A DNA stretch of 64,000 nucleotides, taken from positions 1 through 64,000 of the forward strand of contig JANPPC010000010.1 in assembly GCA_031428275.1 (NCBI GenBank), read 5' to 3'. The translations under genes were made by a program, and so were the position numbers. Origin of the DNA: Pseudobdellovibrio sp031428275. GTDB taxonomy: Bacteria; Bdellovibrionota; Bdellovibrionia; Bdellovibrionales; Bdellovibrionaceae. Shown in pieces: positions 53,236 through 61,789 of the stretch. The notes under the pieces are model-generated. The model was not told the origin of the DNA, did no database searches, and saw only the letters and a list, made by a program, of their open reading frames with translations. Position 1 is the first letter of the stretch, and every line of letters starts with the position of its first letter.

Positions 53236-54315
53236 TTACTTTTTTTCGGGCGGTTTAACGTCGAAATAGTCGGGTGGTACAAATTCGGGGCTATGTGGGA
53301 AGCGATAGCTTTTGTAGGCCTTAACCGATGGTTCGCCTGCCGCTTTGTAGGCTTCATCCCAATAGTAAGCTAAGAAGTAAGCCGCCCGAGACATTTCATC
53401 TATGTATAATTTTTCAAATTTTTTAAAACCGACCGACGCGTCTTTTCGAACAGCGGGCGTGCGCAGACTCATGCCTTTTTCAATTTTTAGGCTTGAAGGT
53501 GTGGTCACGGGATCGGCTTTCAAGATCGCTTTTACTTCTTCGACTGAGATGTCGCTGAGCACGCGCATATTTTCAATAAATGTTTTTTGTTTTGTATAGC
53601 TTGGGTTCTTGATTGAGCGCGCTTTTTTGGTGATGCGCGCCACTAAGTCGGCATCAAAGAATGCAACTCCGCTATCTTCGTAGTAGGCGTGAATTCCACC
53701 GTGACCCGCAGCGTATCCATCGTAATCTGAGGTATTGTGAAAAGGTTGGCTGGCGTCTCCGATAAAGTGACCCATCAGACCCAAGTTAACCATCATTTGA
53801 AAAAAGTTTTTGTTATACGGAAGATCGTCGTTTTGTTCTTCTTTAGAATTTTTCGGAGCTTCTAAATCTTTCATCGCAACCCCGTCAGCGATCGCGCGGC
53901 GATAGAACTGTTCGGCTCTCCACCAGTTTGATCCCAGCTCATCAGGAACTGAAAATATTTTTCCGTTTTCTTTTACTTTACTAGCTTGGCCCGTATAATT
54001 GCTGACGATCGAACGGTAATCAACCGGTACATCTTTAATTTTCAACCCAATATTTTCGGCATTGATAAAGTGACCAGGGTCGCCCAGCTTACGCATTTCC
54101 GAAGACAGATTCTTCCAGTAAGTGTCGGGAATATTGCAAAGGTGGCCCATGATTTGTGGCTTGTTTTGTAAGTACTCTTTTAGTTGATTATTCTTCACTA
54201 AAAACACGGCTGATTCACAAATGGCGGCGTGACCGCGACCACCCCACGAAAACGCGGGCAAGGTTATTGTCGTTAATAAAATGAAGGCACTGATCGCAAC
54301 AAGTACTTTATTCAT
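53236..54315 (-). CDS. Exported S1/P1 nuclease
   Basis: 359 aa. Signal peptide cut before Trp24, giving a mature N-terminus WGGRGH, exactly the zinc-ligating first residue required in S1/P1 enzymes, with His five residues on. Further ligands: D64 in IPDTYW, H82 in DPGHF, and the MGHFIGDASQPFHNTSDYD block, then GGIHAYYE. It is a three-zinc nuclease acting on single-stranded DNA and RNA, in the periplasm or outside. It fits digestion of prey nucleic acids. A short Pro-rich tail (VPPDYFDVKPPEKK) ends the chain. Confidence 0.9.
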   Translation of the reverse strand: MNKVLVAISAFILLTTITLPAFSWGGRGHAAICESAVFLVKNNQLKEYLQNKPQIMGHLCNIPDTYWKNLSSEMRKLGDPGHFINAENIGLKIKDVPVDYRSIVSNYTGQASKVKENGKIFSVPDELGSNWWRAEQFYRRAIADGVAMKDLEAPKNSKEEQNDDLPYNKNFFQMMVNLGLMGHFIGDASQPFHNTSDYDGYAAGHGGIHAYYEDSGVAFFDADLVARITKKARSIKNPSYTKQKTFIENMRVLSDISVEEVKAILKADPVTTPSSLKIEKGMSLRTPAVRKDASVGFKKFEKLYIDEMSRAAYFLAYYWDEAYKAAGEPSVKAYKSYRFPHSPEFVPPDYFDVKPPEKK

Positions 54316-54419
54316 GTGAATCCTTAGGTGAAATTAAATTCTGCCGCATTTCGGGGTGAAATCAACTGATTCAGGGGTTGGTTATTGAAACCGACAAACT
54401 TATTGGATATAGATCAGCC

Positions 54420-55142
54420 ATGAGCTCGGATCTAACTTTTAATTTTAAACCCATCGGATTCTTAAAGTCGTGTTACCCCGATAAATTTGGTGTACCTCGG
54501 CAACCGGGTTTGGTTAAAAAAGCTTATTCTGAATTACAAATCAGAGCTGATTTACAACCCGAATTTTCATTGCAGGGTTTAACGGGTTATTCCCACGTTT
54601 GGTTACAGTTTGTATTTCATCTGAATAATTCATCTCGGTTTCACGCGAAAGTTCATCCTCCACGATTAGATGGTGAAACGATGGGTTTGTTTGCGACGCG
54701 TTCCCCGCATCGGCCGAACCCGATTGGTCTGTCGTTAGTTGAGCTGGTTGAAATTAAGAATGATGTTTTAATTTTCGCTGGAGCAGACCTTGTTGACGGT
54801 ACGCCTATTCTAGACATTAAGCCGTATCTTCCTCAGTTTGAAAGTATTCCTAACGCCAAAAGTGGGTGGACGGCATCTGTTCAGCGCGAACCTATTCAGG
54901 TCACTTTTAGCGATGCGGCCTTAGAAATTTTGCAAAATTGGAGCGATCGAACGAAAAAAAATGAACTGAAAGAAGTCATCACCGAGACCCTGCAATCGGA
55001 CCCGCGTCCGGTCATCTATAAGGGTTACGAGGCCGGTGTGTCTCCATATCGCAATAAACACGCTTTCAGACTATACGACGGGGACATTCACTTTGAATTT
55101 CAATCGGCCACAGAGGCTTACGTATTTGATATCCGTTTTTAG
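54420..55142 (+). CDS. trmO: tRNA (t6A37) N6-methyltransferase TrmO (TsaA family)
   Basis: 240 aa from ATG 54420; the frame is open to 54378 but the extra residues do not match the family. Motifs: FKPIGFLKSCYPDKFGVPRQPGLV, LQGLTGYSHVWLQFVFH, PPRLDGETMGLFATRSPHRPNPIGLSLVELV and DLVDGTPILDIKPYLP. It methylates N6-threonylcarbamoyladenosine at tRNA position 37 using SAM. Divergent from the S1/P1 nuclease gene. Confidence 0.93.
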   Translation: MSSDLTFNFKPIGFLKSCYPDKFGVPRQPGLVKKAYSELQIRADLQPEFSLQGLTGYSHVWLQFVFHLNNSSRFHAKVHPPRLDGETMGLFATRSPHRPNPIGLSLVELVEIKNDVLIFAGADLVDGTPILDIKPYLPQFESIPNAKSGWTASVQREPIQVTFSDAALEILQNWSDRTKKNELKEVITETLQSDPRPVIYKGYEAGVSPYRNKHAFRLYDGDIHFEFQSATEAYVFDIRF

Positions 55143-55227
55143 CATAATAAATTCAATATTGTGCCTGTGACATCACGCTAGAATTGCTGCTTAAATTGTG
55201 CTTAATTATGCACACATTGGGGGGCCT

Positions 55228-56202
55228 ATGGAAACAACTCATCAAACGACTTCGACTTTAAGAAAAGTACCTACACTCAGCTTAGGATCTTACTTACACG
55301 GATCGCAAGACGATAAAGTTAAATTCATTGAACAACTTTTTCACGGAATGAAAGACTACGGTTTTATCATTTTAAAAGACCACGATGTTTCAAAAGATTT
55401 ACTTACACAGGCTTACCAAATTTTAGAAAAATTCTACGCACTTCCTGAAAATCAAAAAGTTTCTTATATTTCTGAATTAGGCGGGGGCCAACGTGGCTAC
55501 ACAAAATTCGGTACCGAAAATGCGAAAGGTTCGCCGGTAAAAGATTTGAAAGAATTTTGGCACGTAGGCCGCGAAGTTGAAGATGGTCATGCATTCGCAA
55601 AGTATTACCCAAAGAATATTTGGCCAGACGAAGCTGTTCCAGAATTTAGACCTTTATTCGATAAATTATTTTCACAGCTAGAGAACGCCGGAATTCAAAT
55701 GATGGAGGCCTTAACTTACCCTTTACAGGTTGAAAAAGATTACTTCAAAAAAATGGTCGTCGAAGGAAATTCGATCTTACGTTTACTGCATTATCCGCCG
55801 ATCCCTGAAGGGGTCGACCCGCGCTGCGAACGTGCGGCCGCGCACGAAGATATTAACTTTATTACGATCTTGCCAGCGGCGACAACTTCAGGCCTTCAGT
55901 TAAAAGATCGCGACGGCACTTGGTTAGATATCGAAAGCGATTACGGTACTTTGATCGTTGATGCGGGTGATATGTTAGCACGCATTACGAATGACGTAAT
56001 CCCGTCGACAACTCATCGTGTGATCAATCCGCAAGATGGCAAAAATACGTCAAGATACTCGATGCCGTTCTTTATGCATCCGCATCCAGAATCGATGCTG
56101 TCTTGCTTGCCTTCGTGCCGTGGAACGGGCGCTAAATATGCCGATATTACGGCTCACGAATTTTTGATGCAAAGACTTAGAGAAATTGGTCTAATTAAGT
56201 AA
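55228..56202 (+). CDS. Isopenicillin N synthase-like 2OG-Fe(II) oxygenase
   Basis: 324 aa from ATG 55228 (METTHQTTST), with a GGGGGG run just upstream; an earlier ATG adds ten residues. DIOX_N region (VPTLSLGSYLHG, MKDYGFIILKDHDV) and catalytic core HEDINFITILPAATTSGLQLKDRDGTW with H-x-D, then DMLARITNDVIPSTTHRV (third His) and the RYSMPFF 2OG motif. It resembles bacterial IPNS/ethylene-forming-like oxygenases. Substrate unknown. It is followed after 3 bp by a membrane-anchored unknown. Confidence 0.85.
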   Translation: METTHQTTSTLRKVPTLSLGSYLHGSQDDKVKFIEQLFHGMKDYGFIILKDHDVSKDLLTQAYQILEKFYALPENQKVSYISELGGGQRGYTKFGTENAKGSPVKDLKEFWHVGREVEDGHAFAKYYPKNIWPDEAVPEFRPLFDKLFSQLENAGIQMMEALTYPLQVEKDYFKKMVVEGNSILRLLHYPPIPEGVDPRCERAAAHEDINFITILPAATTSGLQLKDRDGTWLDIESDYGTLIVDAGDMLARITNDVIPSTTHRVINPQDGKNTSRYSMPFFMHPHPESMLSCLPSCRGTGAKYADITAHEFLMQRLREIGLIK

Positions 56203-56205
56203 ACT

Positions 56206-56967
56206 ATGCAAATACGTTATCTAGTAACTATCGCCATAACTCTTGCGGTTATGGTTTTATTTTTTTGGCAAGACCACTCTGATCTGCGCGATAGCGCCGT
56301 TGATGCTGATTCGACTAACGAGGTCGCGCGATTAGATACCGAAAAAAAATCTGAAGAAGTTATTAAAAAGCAATTATTAGACTCAGACGCAATTAAAGAA
56401 AAAGCGACTGAGTCGCCGAATTCGGCTGAATACGTGGCCGACGTGAATAAGGCGTTTTCAACACACATCAAGCTAATGGGTCAATGTCTGGGCGTAACAC
56501 CCTCGGTAAATTCGGAAGTCGTCGAGCCCACATTTGATAACCTGGTTGTGTCGCTACAGCCTACTTTAGGCGATGTCGTAGTAAAAATGGATGATTGGGC
56601 TCAGCTAGATGTTCGTTCGCCTAACGGTGAATTGAAGCGCATCCGCACCGAGGTTGAGTACCAAGATAATAATAACCCTATCAAGCGCGCGCAGCTTTAT
56701 AAAATGAATGACCAAGGCATGCCTGAATTGCAAGAACTCAACCCTGAACAGTCGGTTGATCCAAGCGATGAATATCTTGAATCCTTACGCGGAGACTTTT
56801 CGACGACCAACGAAGAAAAAGGTGGTCGCGTTTATTATTCGGAAGGTGAAGAACTAGTTCTAGTTGAACGTAACGGCAAGATTCAGTCGTTTTCGTTAAG
56901 CAAAGGTGATAAAACCTTTAGCTGCACCGAAACCGATTCTTCGACATCTAATTGCCAGTGTTTGTAA
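56206..56967 (+). CDS. Membrane-anchored protein of unknown function
   Basis: 253 aa, not recognised. One N-terminal transmembrane segment (YLVTIAITLAVMVLFFW) followed by a highly charged, mostly acidic region and a C-terminal domain containing four cysteines, three near the end (KTFSCTETDSSTSNCQCL). It begins 3 bp after the oxygenase gene, so it is surely cotranscribed. I infer a periplasmic domain tethered to the inner membrane. Confidence 0.6.
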   Translation: MQIRYLVTIAITLAVMVLFFWQDHSDLRDSAVDADSTNEVARLDTEKKSEEVIKKQLLDSDAIKEKATESPNSAEYVADVNKAFSTHIKLMGQCLGVTPSVNSEVVEPTFDNLVVSLQPTLGDVVVKMDDWAQLDVRSPNGELKRIRTEVEYQDNNNPIKRAQLYKMNDQGMPELQELNPEQSVDPSDEYLESLRGDFSTTNEEKGGRVYYSEGEELVLVERNGKIQSFSLSKGDKTFSCTETDSSTSNCQCL

Positions 56968-56981
56968 AATTATTTATCAGA

Positions 56982-57779
56982 CTAATTCAATTTTAAAACC
57001 GCTCTAATCGGGTCATGGTCAGAAGAATCCATTTCGATGATTTCGGCTGACACGGGTGTAAATCCACGAACATAAATATGATCTAAAATTAAAAGGCGTG
57101 GCTCAACAGATGGGACTAGATGAATCAGACCTAGTTTAGCCGCATGCATATTTAGAAAAGCTTTACGTCCTGGTGACCAGGTATTAAAATCTCCGGCCCA
57201 GATAATAGGGCCGTTTAACTTAGAAATAAAATCGGCTAATTGTTCGATCTGCTGTTCAAAATCACGACCCGTATTAAAGTTAAGAGCATGAGTATTAATT
57301 AAGTGCACTTTTTTATTGTTAATAGTCACAGTTGAATAGCCCGAAACCTTCGGTGTGAATGAACCGGGCTCAGTGCCTGGGCTTGTTAAGGTAAGTGGTT
57401 CTTCCAATTGGTAACGTGCAGCAGTCATGACCCCAGTGGCTAGATTGTCAAAATCACAAAAGCTTTTATGAAAACTGAAACTCATCGACATATGCGAAGC
57501 GAAGGCAGCTTGCCAGCCGGCTGAGTGCATCGCTTCTTGAATCATAATAATATCAGAGGTCGTCGAAAATTTTTTGACGTCGTAAAAGTACTGCGAGTCT
57601 TGAAATTTCTGACCATTCCAAGAAAAAACGGTGACTAAATCTGAAGGGCCGCGCGAAACAATTGAATTAGAAAATGAAATTTGATCAGCCTTTGATTGTT
57701 CGTTACAAAGAACAGATTCGCTCATTGCGAAAGCTTGGTTTGCCGTCAGTATCGCAAGCGCCAGAAAAAACGACTTCAT
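56982..57779 (-). CDS. Exported endonuclease/exonuclease/phosphatase (EEP) family protein
   Basis: 265 aa with signal peptide (MKSFFLALAILTANQAFA|M). EEP motifs: FSWNGQKF, IIMIQEAMHS, INTHALNF, IIWAGDFNTWSPGRK, and SDHDPIRAVLKL. All metal and catalytic residues look intact. The family includes DNases, sphingomyelinases and lipid phosphatases. A secreted nuclease is the simplest reading, matching the S1/P1 nuclease nearby, but a phospho-ester hydrolase acting on lipid is not excluded. Confidence 0.85.
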   Translation of the reverse strand: MKSFFLALAILTANQAFAMSESVLCNEQSKADQISFSNSIVSRGPSDLVTVFSWNGQKFQDSQYFYDVKKFSTTSDIIMIQEAMHSAGWQAAFASHMSMSFSFHKSFCDFDNLATGVMTAARYQLEEPLTLTSPGTEPGSFTPKVSGYSTVTINNKKVHLINTHALNFNTGRDFEQQIEQLADFISKLNGPIIWAGDFNTWSPGRKAFLNMHAAKLGLIHLVPSVEPRLLILDHIYVRGFTPVSAEIIEMDSSDHDPIRAVLKLN

Positions 57780-57831
57780 AATTAACCCCCATGAGCCAGG
57801 GCAGTCTAACCGAAGTGTTGCCTGCTAGCGA

Positions 57832-57850
57832 ATATCAGAATTTTTGATAT
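57832..57850. other. Inverted repeat upstream of the 101-aa protein gene
   Basis: ATATCA-N7-TGATAT, perfect 6-bp arms, in the 166-bp gap between the divergent EEP gene and the next gene. Possible operator; function unknown. Confidence 0.3.
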
Positions 57851-57945
57851 GAAAAAAATACAAAAGACTTACCGTTAAAGGCCTTGATTCGATTGTGTAC
57901 GTCATTTGCTTATGTGCTTTGCTGTGACCAAACAAAGGAGCCAGT

Positions 57946-58251
57946 GTGCAGCCTAGAGAGTTTATGTACGGGTTTTCGGATCTTAAACAACTATTAGTAA
58001 AAACGTATGACATTCAGGTAGCCCGTGACTTAGTGAAGCTTCATTTTTCTGAGACGGATAATACTTTAATAATGCATGACTACAATGATCATAAAAAACA
58101 GGTTCTTCTTAGTTTTGACTTGTTGAATATGACTGTAGCCGAAAAATTAACAGTGAAATCGAAAAGACTGGTGCGTGAGGCTTTTACGCATAATGATCCA
58201 GCTGCTTTTTTAAATTCTGAATTTAGATTATATGGCTTTTTTCGCAGTTGA
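57946..58251 (+). CDS. Small protein of unknown function
   Basis: 101 aa from GTG with an AAAGGAG SD five nt upstream, which decides the start. No signal peptide, no recognised domain. The chain reads as a small alpha/beta protein (LKQLLVKTYDIQVARDLVKLHF, KQVLLSFDLLNM). Its 3' end overlaps the convergent 155-aa gene by 24 bp. Confidence 0.6.
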   Translation: MQPREFMYGFSDLKQLLVKTYDIQVARDLVKLHFSETDNTLIMHDYNDHKKQVLLSFDLLNMTVAEKLTVKSKRLVREAFTHNDPAAFLNSEFRLYGFFRS

Positions 58252-58695
58252 ATGTTGAGCGTTATTTTCTTCGCTTAGAATTTCACTAAATTCTTGAAAA
58301 GCTTCGCGAATTTCTTTTTTGGTCATCGGTACATGGTCCTTCAAATTGGCAAAGTCTATCCCTGTTTCTTCAGTATGGGTTTTGTCTTTATAAACAATTG
58401 AGATCTTAGATTTACGATCCATTTGGCATTTCCATATATCGACGTGACCATGATTATGATAAACCTGATAAAATTCTTTATTTCCAAGGATTGCTTTTGA
58501 TACTTTAAACATGGCTTCGCTATTTTTAAAATAGCAAACCTTGGTTATTTTTATTCGATTGTTTGTTAGGCGCTCGAAGTAAAAATGCACGAAAGTTATA
58601 AAATACTTTTCTAAATGGTCTTCAACCTCAGCAAGAATTTCTTCATATAAACTAAATTCATTATAAATTTGGCCAGTTAACGTATTAAAGTCCAT
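58228..58695 (-). CDS. Protein of unknown function (155 aa)
   Basis: Not recognised; predicted cytoplasmic, alpha/beta, with His-rich FYQVYHNHGHVDIWKC in the middle and a charged helical C-terminus (KKEIREAFQEFSEILSEE). Overlaps the opposite small gene by 24 bp and follows valS on the same strand... 60 bp lies between its start and the valS stop, so it may have its own promoter or be independent. Function unknown. Confidence 0.55.
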   Translation of the reverse strand: MDFNTLTGQIYNEFSLYEEILAEVEDHLEKYFITFVHFYFERLTNNRIKITKVCYFKNSEAMFKVSKAILGNKEFYQVYHNHGHVDIWKCQMDRKSKISIVYKDKTHTEETGIDFANLKDHVPMTKKEIREAFQEFSEILSEENNAQHSTAKKAI

Positions 58696-58755
58696 GCAAG
58701 CTTATCGGCAGATATGGACTTGTTTTTTAAAAATATCAGCCAGACCAAAGTCCGT

Positions 58756-61443
58756 TTACTGAAATCGAGTTAAAGCGTCTTTAAGCGAAACCACTTGTTC
58801 TTTGGACTGCTGCAAAAGAACTCGATCATTGGCAATAACCTCTGGGTCAGCGTTCAGAACGAATTTTTCGTTCGAAAGCTTTCCGTTTAGTAAACCAACG
58901 TCTTTTTCAAGTTTTTCGATCGTTTTTTGAATACGTTTAATCTCTTCGTTAAAATCAACCAGCCCGTCCAGCGGAATAATAACTTTAATGCGAGATTCGC
59001 CAACCGCAACCGGAGCCACAGCACATTTATTCATGTCGCCGTCGGCACCAATTTCCATAGTTTCTAGCCGAGCTATCGTAACAATGGCCGACTTATTATG
59101 GCTTAGAATCTTTTGTACATCATCTTGGGTTACACCAAGTCGAATGTTTAGTTTAATAGCCGGGCTAATGCGATTTTCACCGCGAATATTTCTGATAGCC
59201 GTAATCACTTCTTTTACGATATCAATCTCAACTTCAGCCTCTTTGCTGGCGAAGGCCAAAAAGTCTTTATCGTTTTGTACGGTTGGGTACTGATCGATAA
59301 TGCAAGCTTCGCCCTTGATCGGTAAGTTCGCATAAATCTCTTCAGTCACAAACGGGCAGAAAGGGTGCAGCAAGCGAATCATACGGTTTAAAACCTGAGC
59401 CATGACTAACTGAGTTGTATGTTTTTCTTGGGCTGATGCCGAGTTCATGATTGGTTTTGTGAATTCAATGTACCAATCGCAAAATTGATTCCAGATAAAT
59501 TGATAAAGTGCAGTCGCCGCATCAGAAAATCTTTCGGCCGTTAATGCTTCATGAACTTCTTTTTCAACTTCGGCTAGCTTTGCAATAATCCATTGATCAA
59601 ACACTGAAAGATGCGCGCGCGCTGGTAAAGCTTTTACACCCTCGGCCGGTACTTTGAAGCCTTGTAAGTTCGAAAGTACAAAACGAGAAGCATTCCAAAC
59701 TTTATTCATAAAGTTACGATAACCTTCAACACGTTGCTCGCTAAATTTAAAGTCTTTACCGCTGAATAAGTGCGCTAAGAAACTAAATCTTAAAGCATCG
59801 GCCCCGTGTTTATCGATCATCTCAATGGGATCGATTGAATTACCTAAAGATTTACTCATTTTGCGGCCCTGGGCATCGCGCACCAGTCCGTGAATGTAAA
59901 CCGTACGAAACGGTACATCTTTTTTAAACTCAAGACCCATCATGATCATGCGGGCTACCCAGAAGAAAATAATATCGTGACCAGTTACTAAGTAATTGGT
60001 CGGATAAAAAGTTTTTTGAGTTTCTGCTGAATGTTGTGATTCATTTGGCCAGCCCATTGTTGAAAAGGGCCATAATGCAGAACTAAACCAAGTATCAAGT
60101 ACGTCTTCATCTTGTTTTAACTTTGTGCTATTGCAATGTTCGCAAACAGTCGGTGTTACTTCAGCAACCGTATATTTTTCGCAATTTTCGCAGTGCCATG
60201 CGGGAATTCGGTGACCCCACCATAATTGACGCGAGATACACCAGTCTTCGATATTATTCATCCAGTGTAGATACACTTTAGTCCATGATTCAGGCTCGAA
60301 ACGAATTGTACCTGATTCAACTACGCGTTTTGCCGGCGTTGCTAAATCTTCCATTTTCATGAACCATTGTTCAGATAAGAAAGGTTCAACGACCGCACCC
60401 GAGCGCGAGCAATGACCAATATTCAACATGTGCGGTTCTTCTTTTACAAGTAAGCCTAAGGTCTTTAGATCTTCTAAAACTTTTTTGCGAGCATCGACCA
60501 CTTTAAGACCTTGGTAGGCGCCGGCATTCTCATTCATTTCGCATTTTCGGGTTAGAATATTGATGAATTCTAACTTATGAGTTTTACCAATTTTATAATC
60601 GTTAAAATCGTGAGCAGGCGTAATTTTTACTACGCCTGAACCAAAACTTTTATCGACGTAAGTATCAGCGATAATCTTGACCTTACGATTAATTAACGGA
60701 ACCGTTACGAGCTTACCAATTAAGTGACTGTAGCGTTCATCATCAGGGTTAACGGCAACGGCCGTATCGCCTAGCATTGTTTCTGGGCGCGTCGTCGCGA
60801 TCGTTAAAAATTCACCGGTTCCGTCAACGGGGTAGTTGATGTGATACATAAAACCCTTGGTTTGTTGATGCTCAACTTCTAAATCAGAAATTGCGGTCTC
60901 TAACGGACCGCTCCAGTTAACTAAGCGCAAACCGCGGTAGATTAAATTTTTTTGATATAAAGAAACGAACACTTTCTTCACTGCATCAGATACACCTTCG
61001 TCTAAGGTAAAGGTGGCACGGTCCCAATCACAAGAATCACCCAAACGGCGCATTTGGTTGTAAATGCGATTTCCGTATTCGTTTTTCCATTTCCAAATTT
61101 CGTCGACAAATTTTTCGCGGCCCAAATCATGCCGTAAGATCTTTTGTTTTTTTAATTCTTTTTCAACTACAGTTTGCGTCGCGATGCCTGCATGGTCAGT
61201 ACCCGGCAACCACATCGCATTAAAGCCGCTCATGCGCTTCCAGCGAATCAGTAAATCTTGAATGGTATGATCAAGCGCATGCCCTAAATGTAAAAAGCCA
61301 GTTACATTCGGTGGGGGTAAAATAATCGAAAAAGGAGGTTTTTTAGATTGGTCTTCGGCTTTGAAATAGCCGGCTTTTTCCCAGTCTTGATAAACTTTAG
61401 ATTCTACTTCTTGTGGATTGTAACGATCAGCTAGTGTTTTCAT
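58756..61443 (-). CDS. valS: Valyl-tRNA synthetase
   Basis: 895 aa, normal length. Class I signatures PPPNVTGFLHLGHALDHTIQD (HIGH) and GRKMSKSLGNSIDP (KMSKS), WLPGTDHAGIATQ, the editing domain TTRPETMLGDTAVAVNP, zinc-like Cys cluster HCENCEKY...CEHCNS, and the C-terminal coiled-coil arm. It charges tRNA-Val. It lies 13 bp after the rhodanese gene and is likely in an MFS-rhodanese-valS transcript. Confidence 0.97.
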   Translation of the reverse strand: MKTLADRYNPQEVESKVYQDWEKAGYFKAEDQSKKPPFSIILPPPNVTGFLHLGHALDHTIQDLLIRWKRMSGFNAMWLPGTDHAGIATQTVVEKELKKQKILRHDLGREKFVDEIWKWKNEYGNRIYNQMRRLGDSCDWDRATFTLDEGVSDAVKKVFVSLYQKNLIYRGLRLVNWSGPLETAISDLEVEHQQTKGFMYHINYPVDGTGEFLTIATTRPETMLGDTAVAVNPDDERYSHLIGKLVTVPLINRKVKIIADTYVDKSFGSGVVKITPAHDFNDYKIGKTHKLEFINILTRKCEMNENAGAYQGLKVVDARKKVLEDLKTLGLLVKEEPHMLNIGHCSRSGAVVEPFLSEQWFMKMEDLATPAKRVVESGTIRFEPESWTKVYLHWMNNIEDWCISRQLWWGHRIPAWHCENCEKYTVAEVTPTVCEHCNSTKLKQDEDVLDTWFSSALWPFSTMGWPNESQHSAETQKTFYPTNYLVTGHDIIFFWVARMIMMGLEFKKDVPFRTVYIHGLVRDAQGRKMSKSLGNSIDPIEMIDKHGADALRFSFLAHLFSGKDFKFSEQRVEGYRNFMNKVWNASRFVLSNLQGFKVPAEGVKALPARAHLSVFDQWIIAKLAEVEKEVHEALTAERFSDAATALYQFIWNQFCDWYIEFTKPIMNSASAQEKHTTQLVMAQVLNRMIRLLHPFCPFVTEEIYANLPIKGEACIIDQYPTVQNDKDFLAFASKEAEVEIDIVKEVITAIRNIRGENRISPAIKLNIRLGVTQDDVQKILSHNKSAIVTIARLETMEIGADGDMNKCAVAPVAVGESRIKVIIPLDGLVDFNEEIKRIQKTIEKLEKDVGLLNGKLSNEKFVLNADPEVIANDRVLLQQSKEQVVSLKDALTRFQ

Positions 61444-61456
61444 GCTGGTTAGAATA

Positions 61457-61789
61457 TCAGGATTTGGTTCTTTCCGTCACCATTTGCTGGTATCCGCCAT
61501 CGACAAGATAGACGTTTGTATAAGCTTTTTTTTCTAATTCTGCGTAAAGAGCCGTTGATTTCTTGCCATCATCGCAGACGACCACGATAGCAAAGTCTTT
61601 AGGTAATTTTTTTGCCTCTAGATCTGTGACTGCGGCTATTGGATTTGTTAAGATTTCGTAGTTTTCGACGTGCATTTTCGTAACGCTTGAATACCAGCCC
61701 GCTAAGCTTGGTCCCATGTTCATTAGCATAAATGGAACACGAGCTTGAATAAGATTGTCTACCTGGAAGAATCCGATTTTATTCGACAT
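61457..61789 (-). CDS. Rhodanese-like domain protein
   Basis: 110 aa from ATG 61789, 11 nt inside the MFS gene, with GGAGAT upstream. A single rhodanese fold; the active-site loop VVVCDDGKKS has Cys followed by a non-standard DDGKKS instead of the usual xxGxRS with Arg, so sulfur transfer may be altered. VYLVDGGYQQM is the family's final strand-helix. Sulfur carrier or phosphatase-like binding role; substrate unknown. Confidence 0.75.
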   Translation of the reverse strand: MSNKIGFFQVDNLIQARVPFMLMNMGPSLAGWYSSVTKMHVENYEILTNPIAAVTDLEAKKLPKDFAIVVVCDDGKKSTALYAELEKKAYTNVYLVDGGYQQMVTERTKS

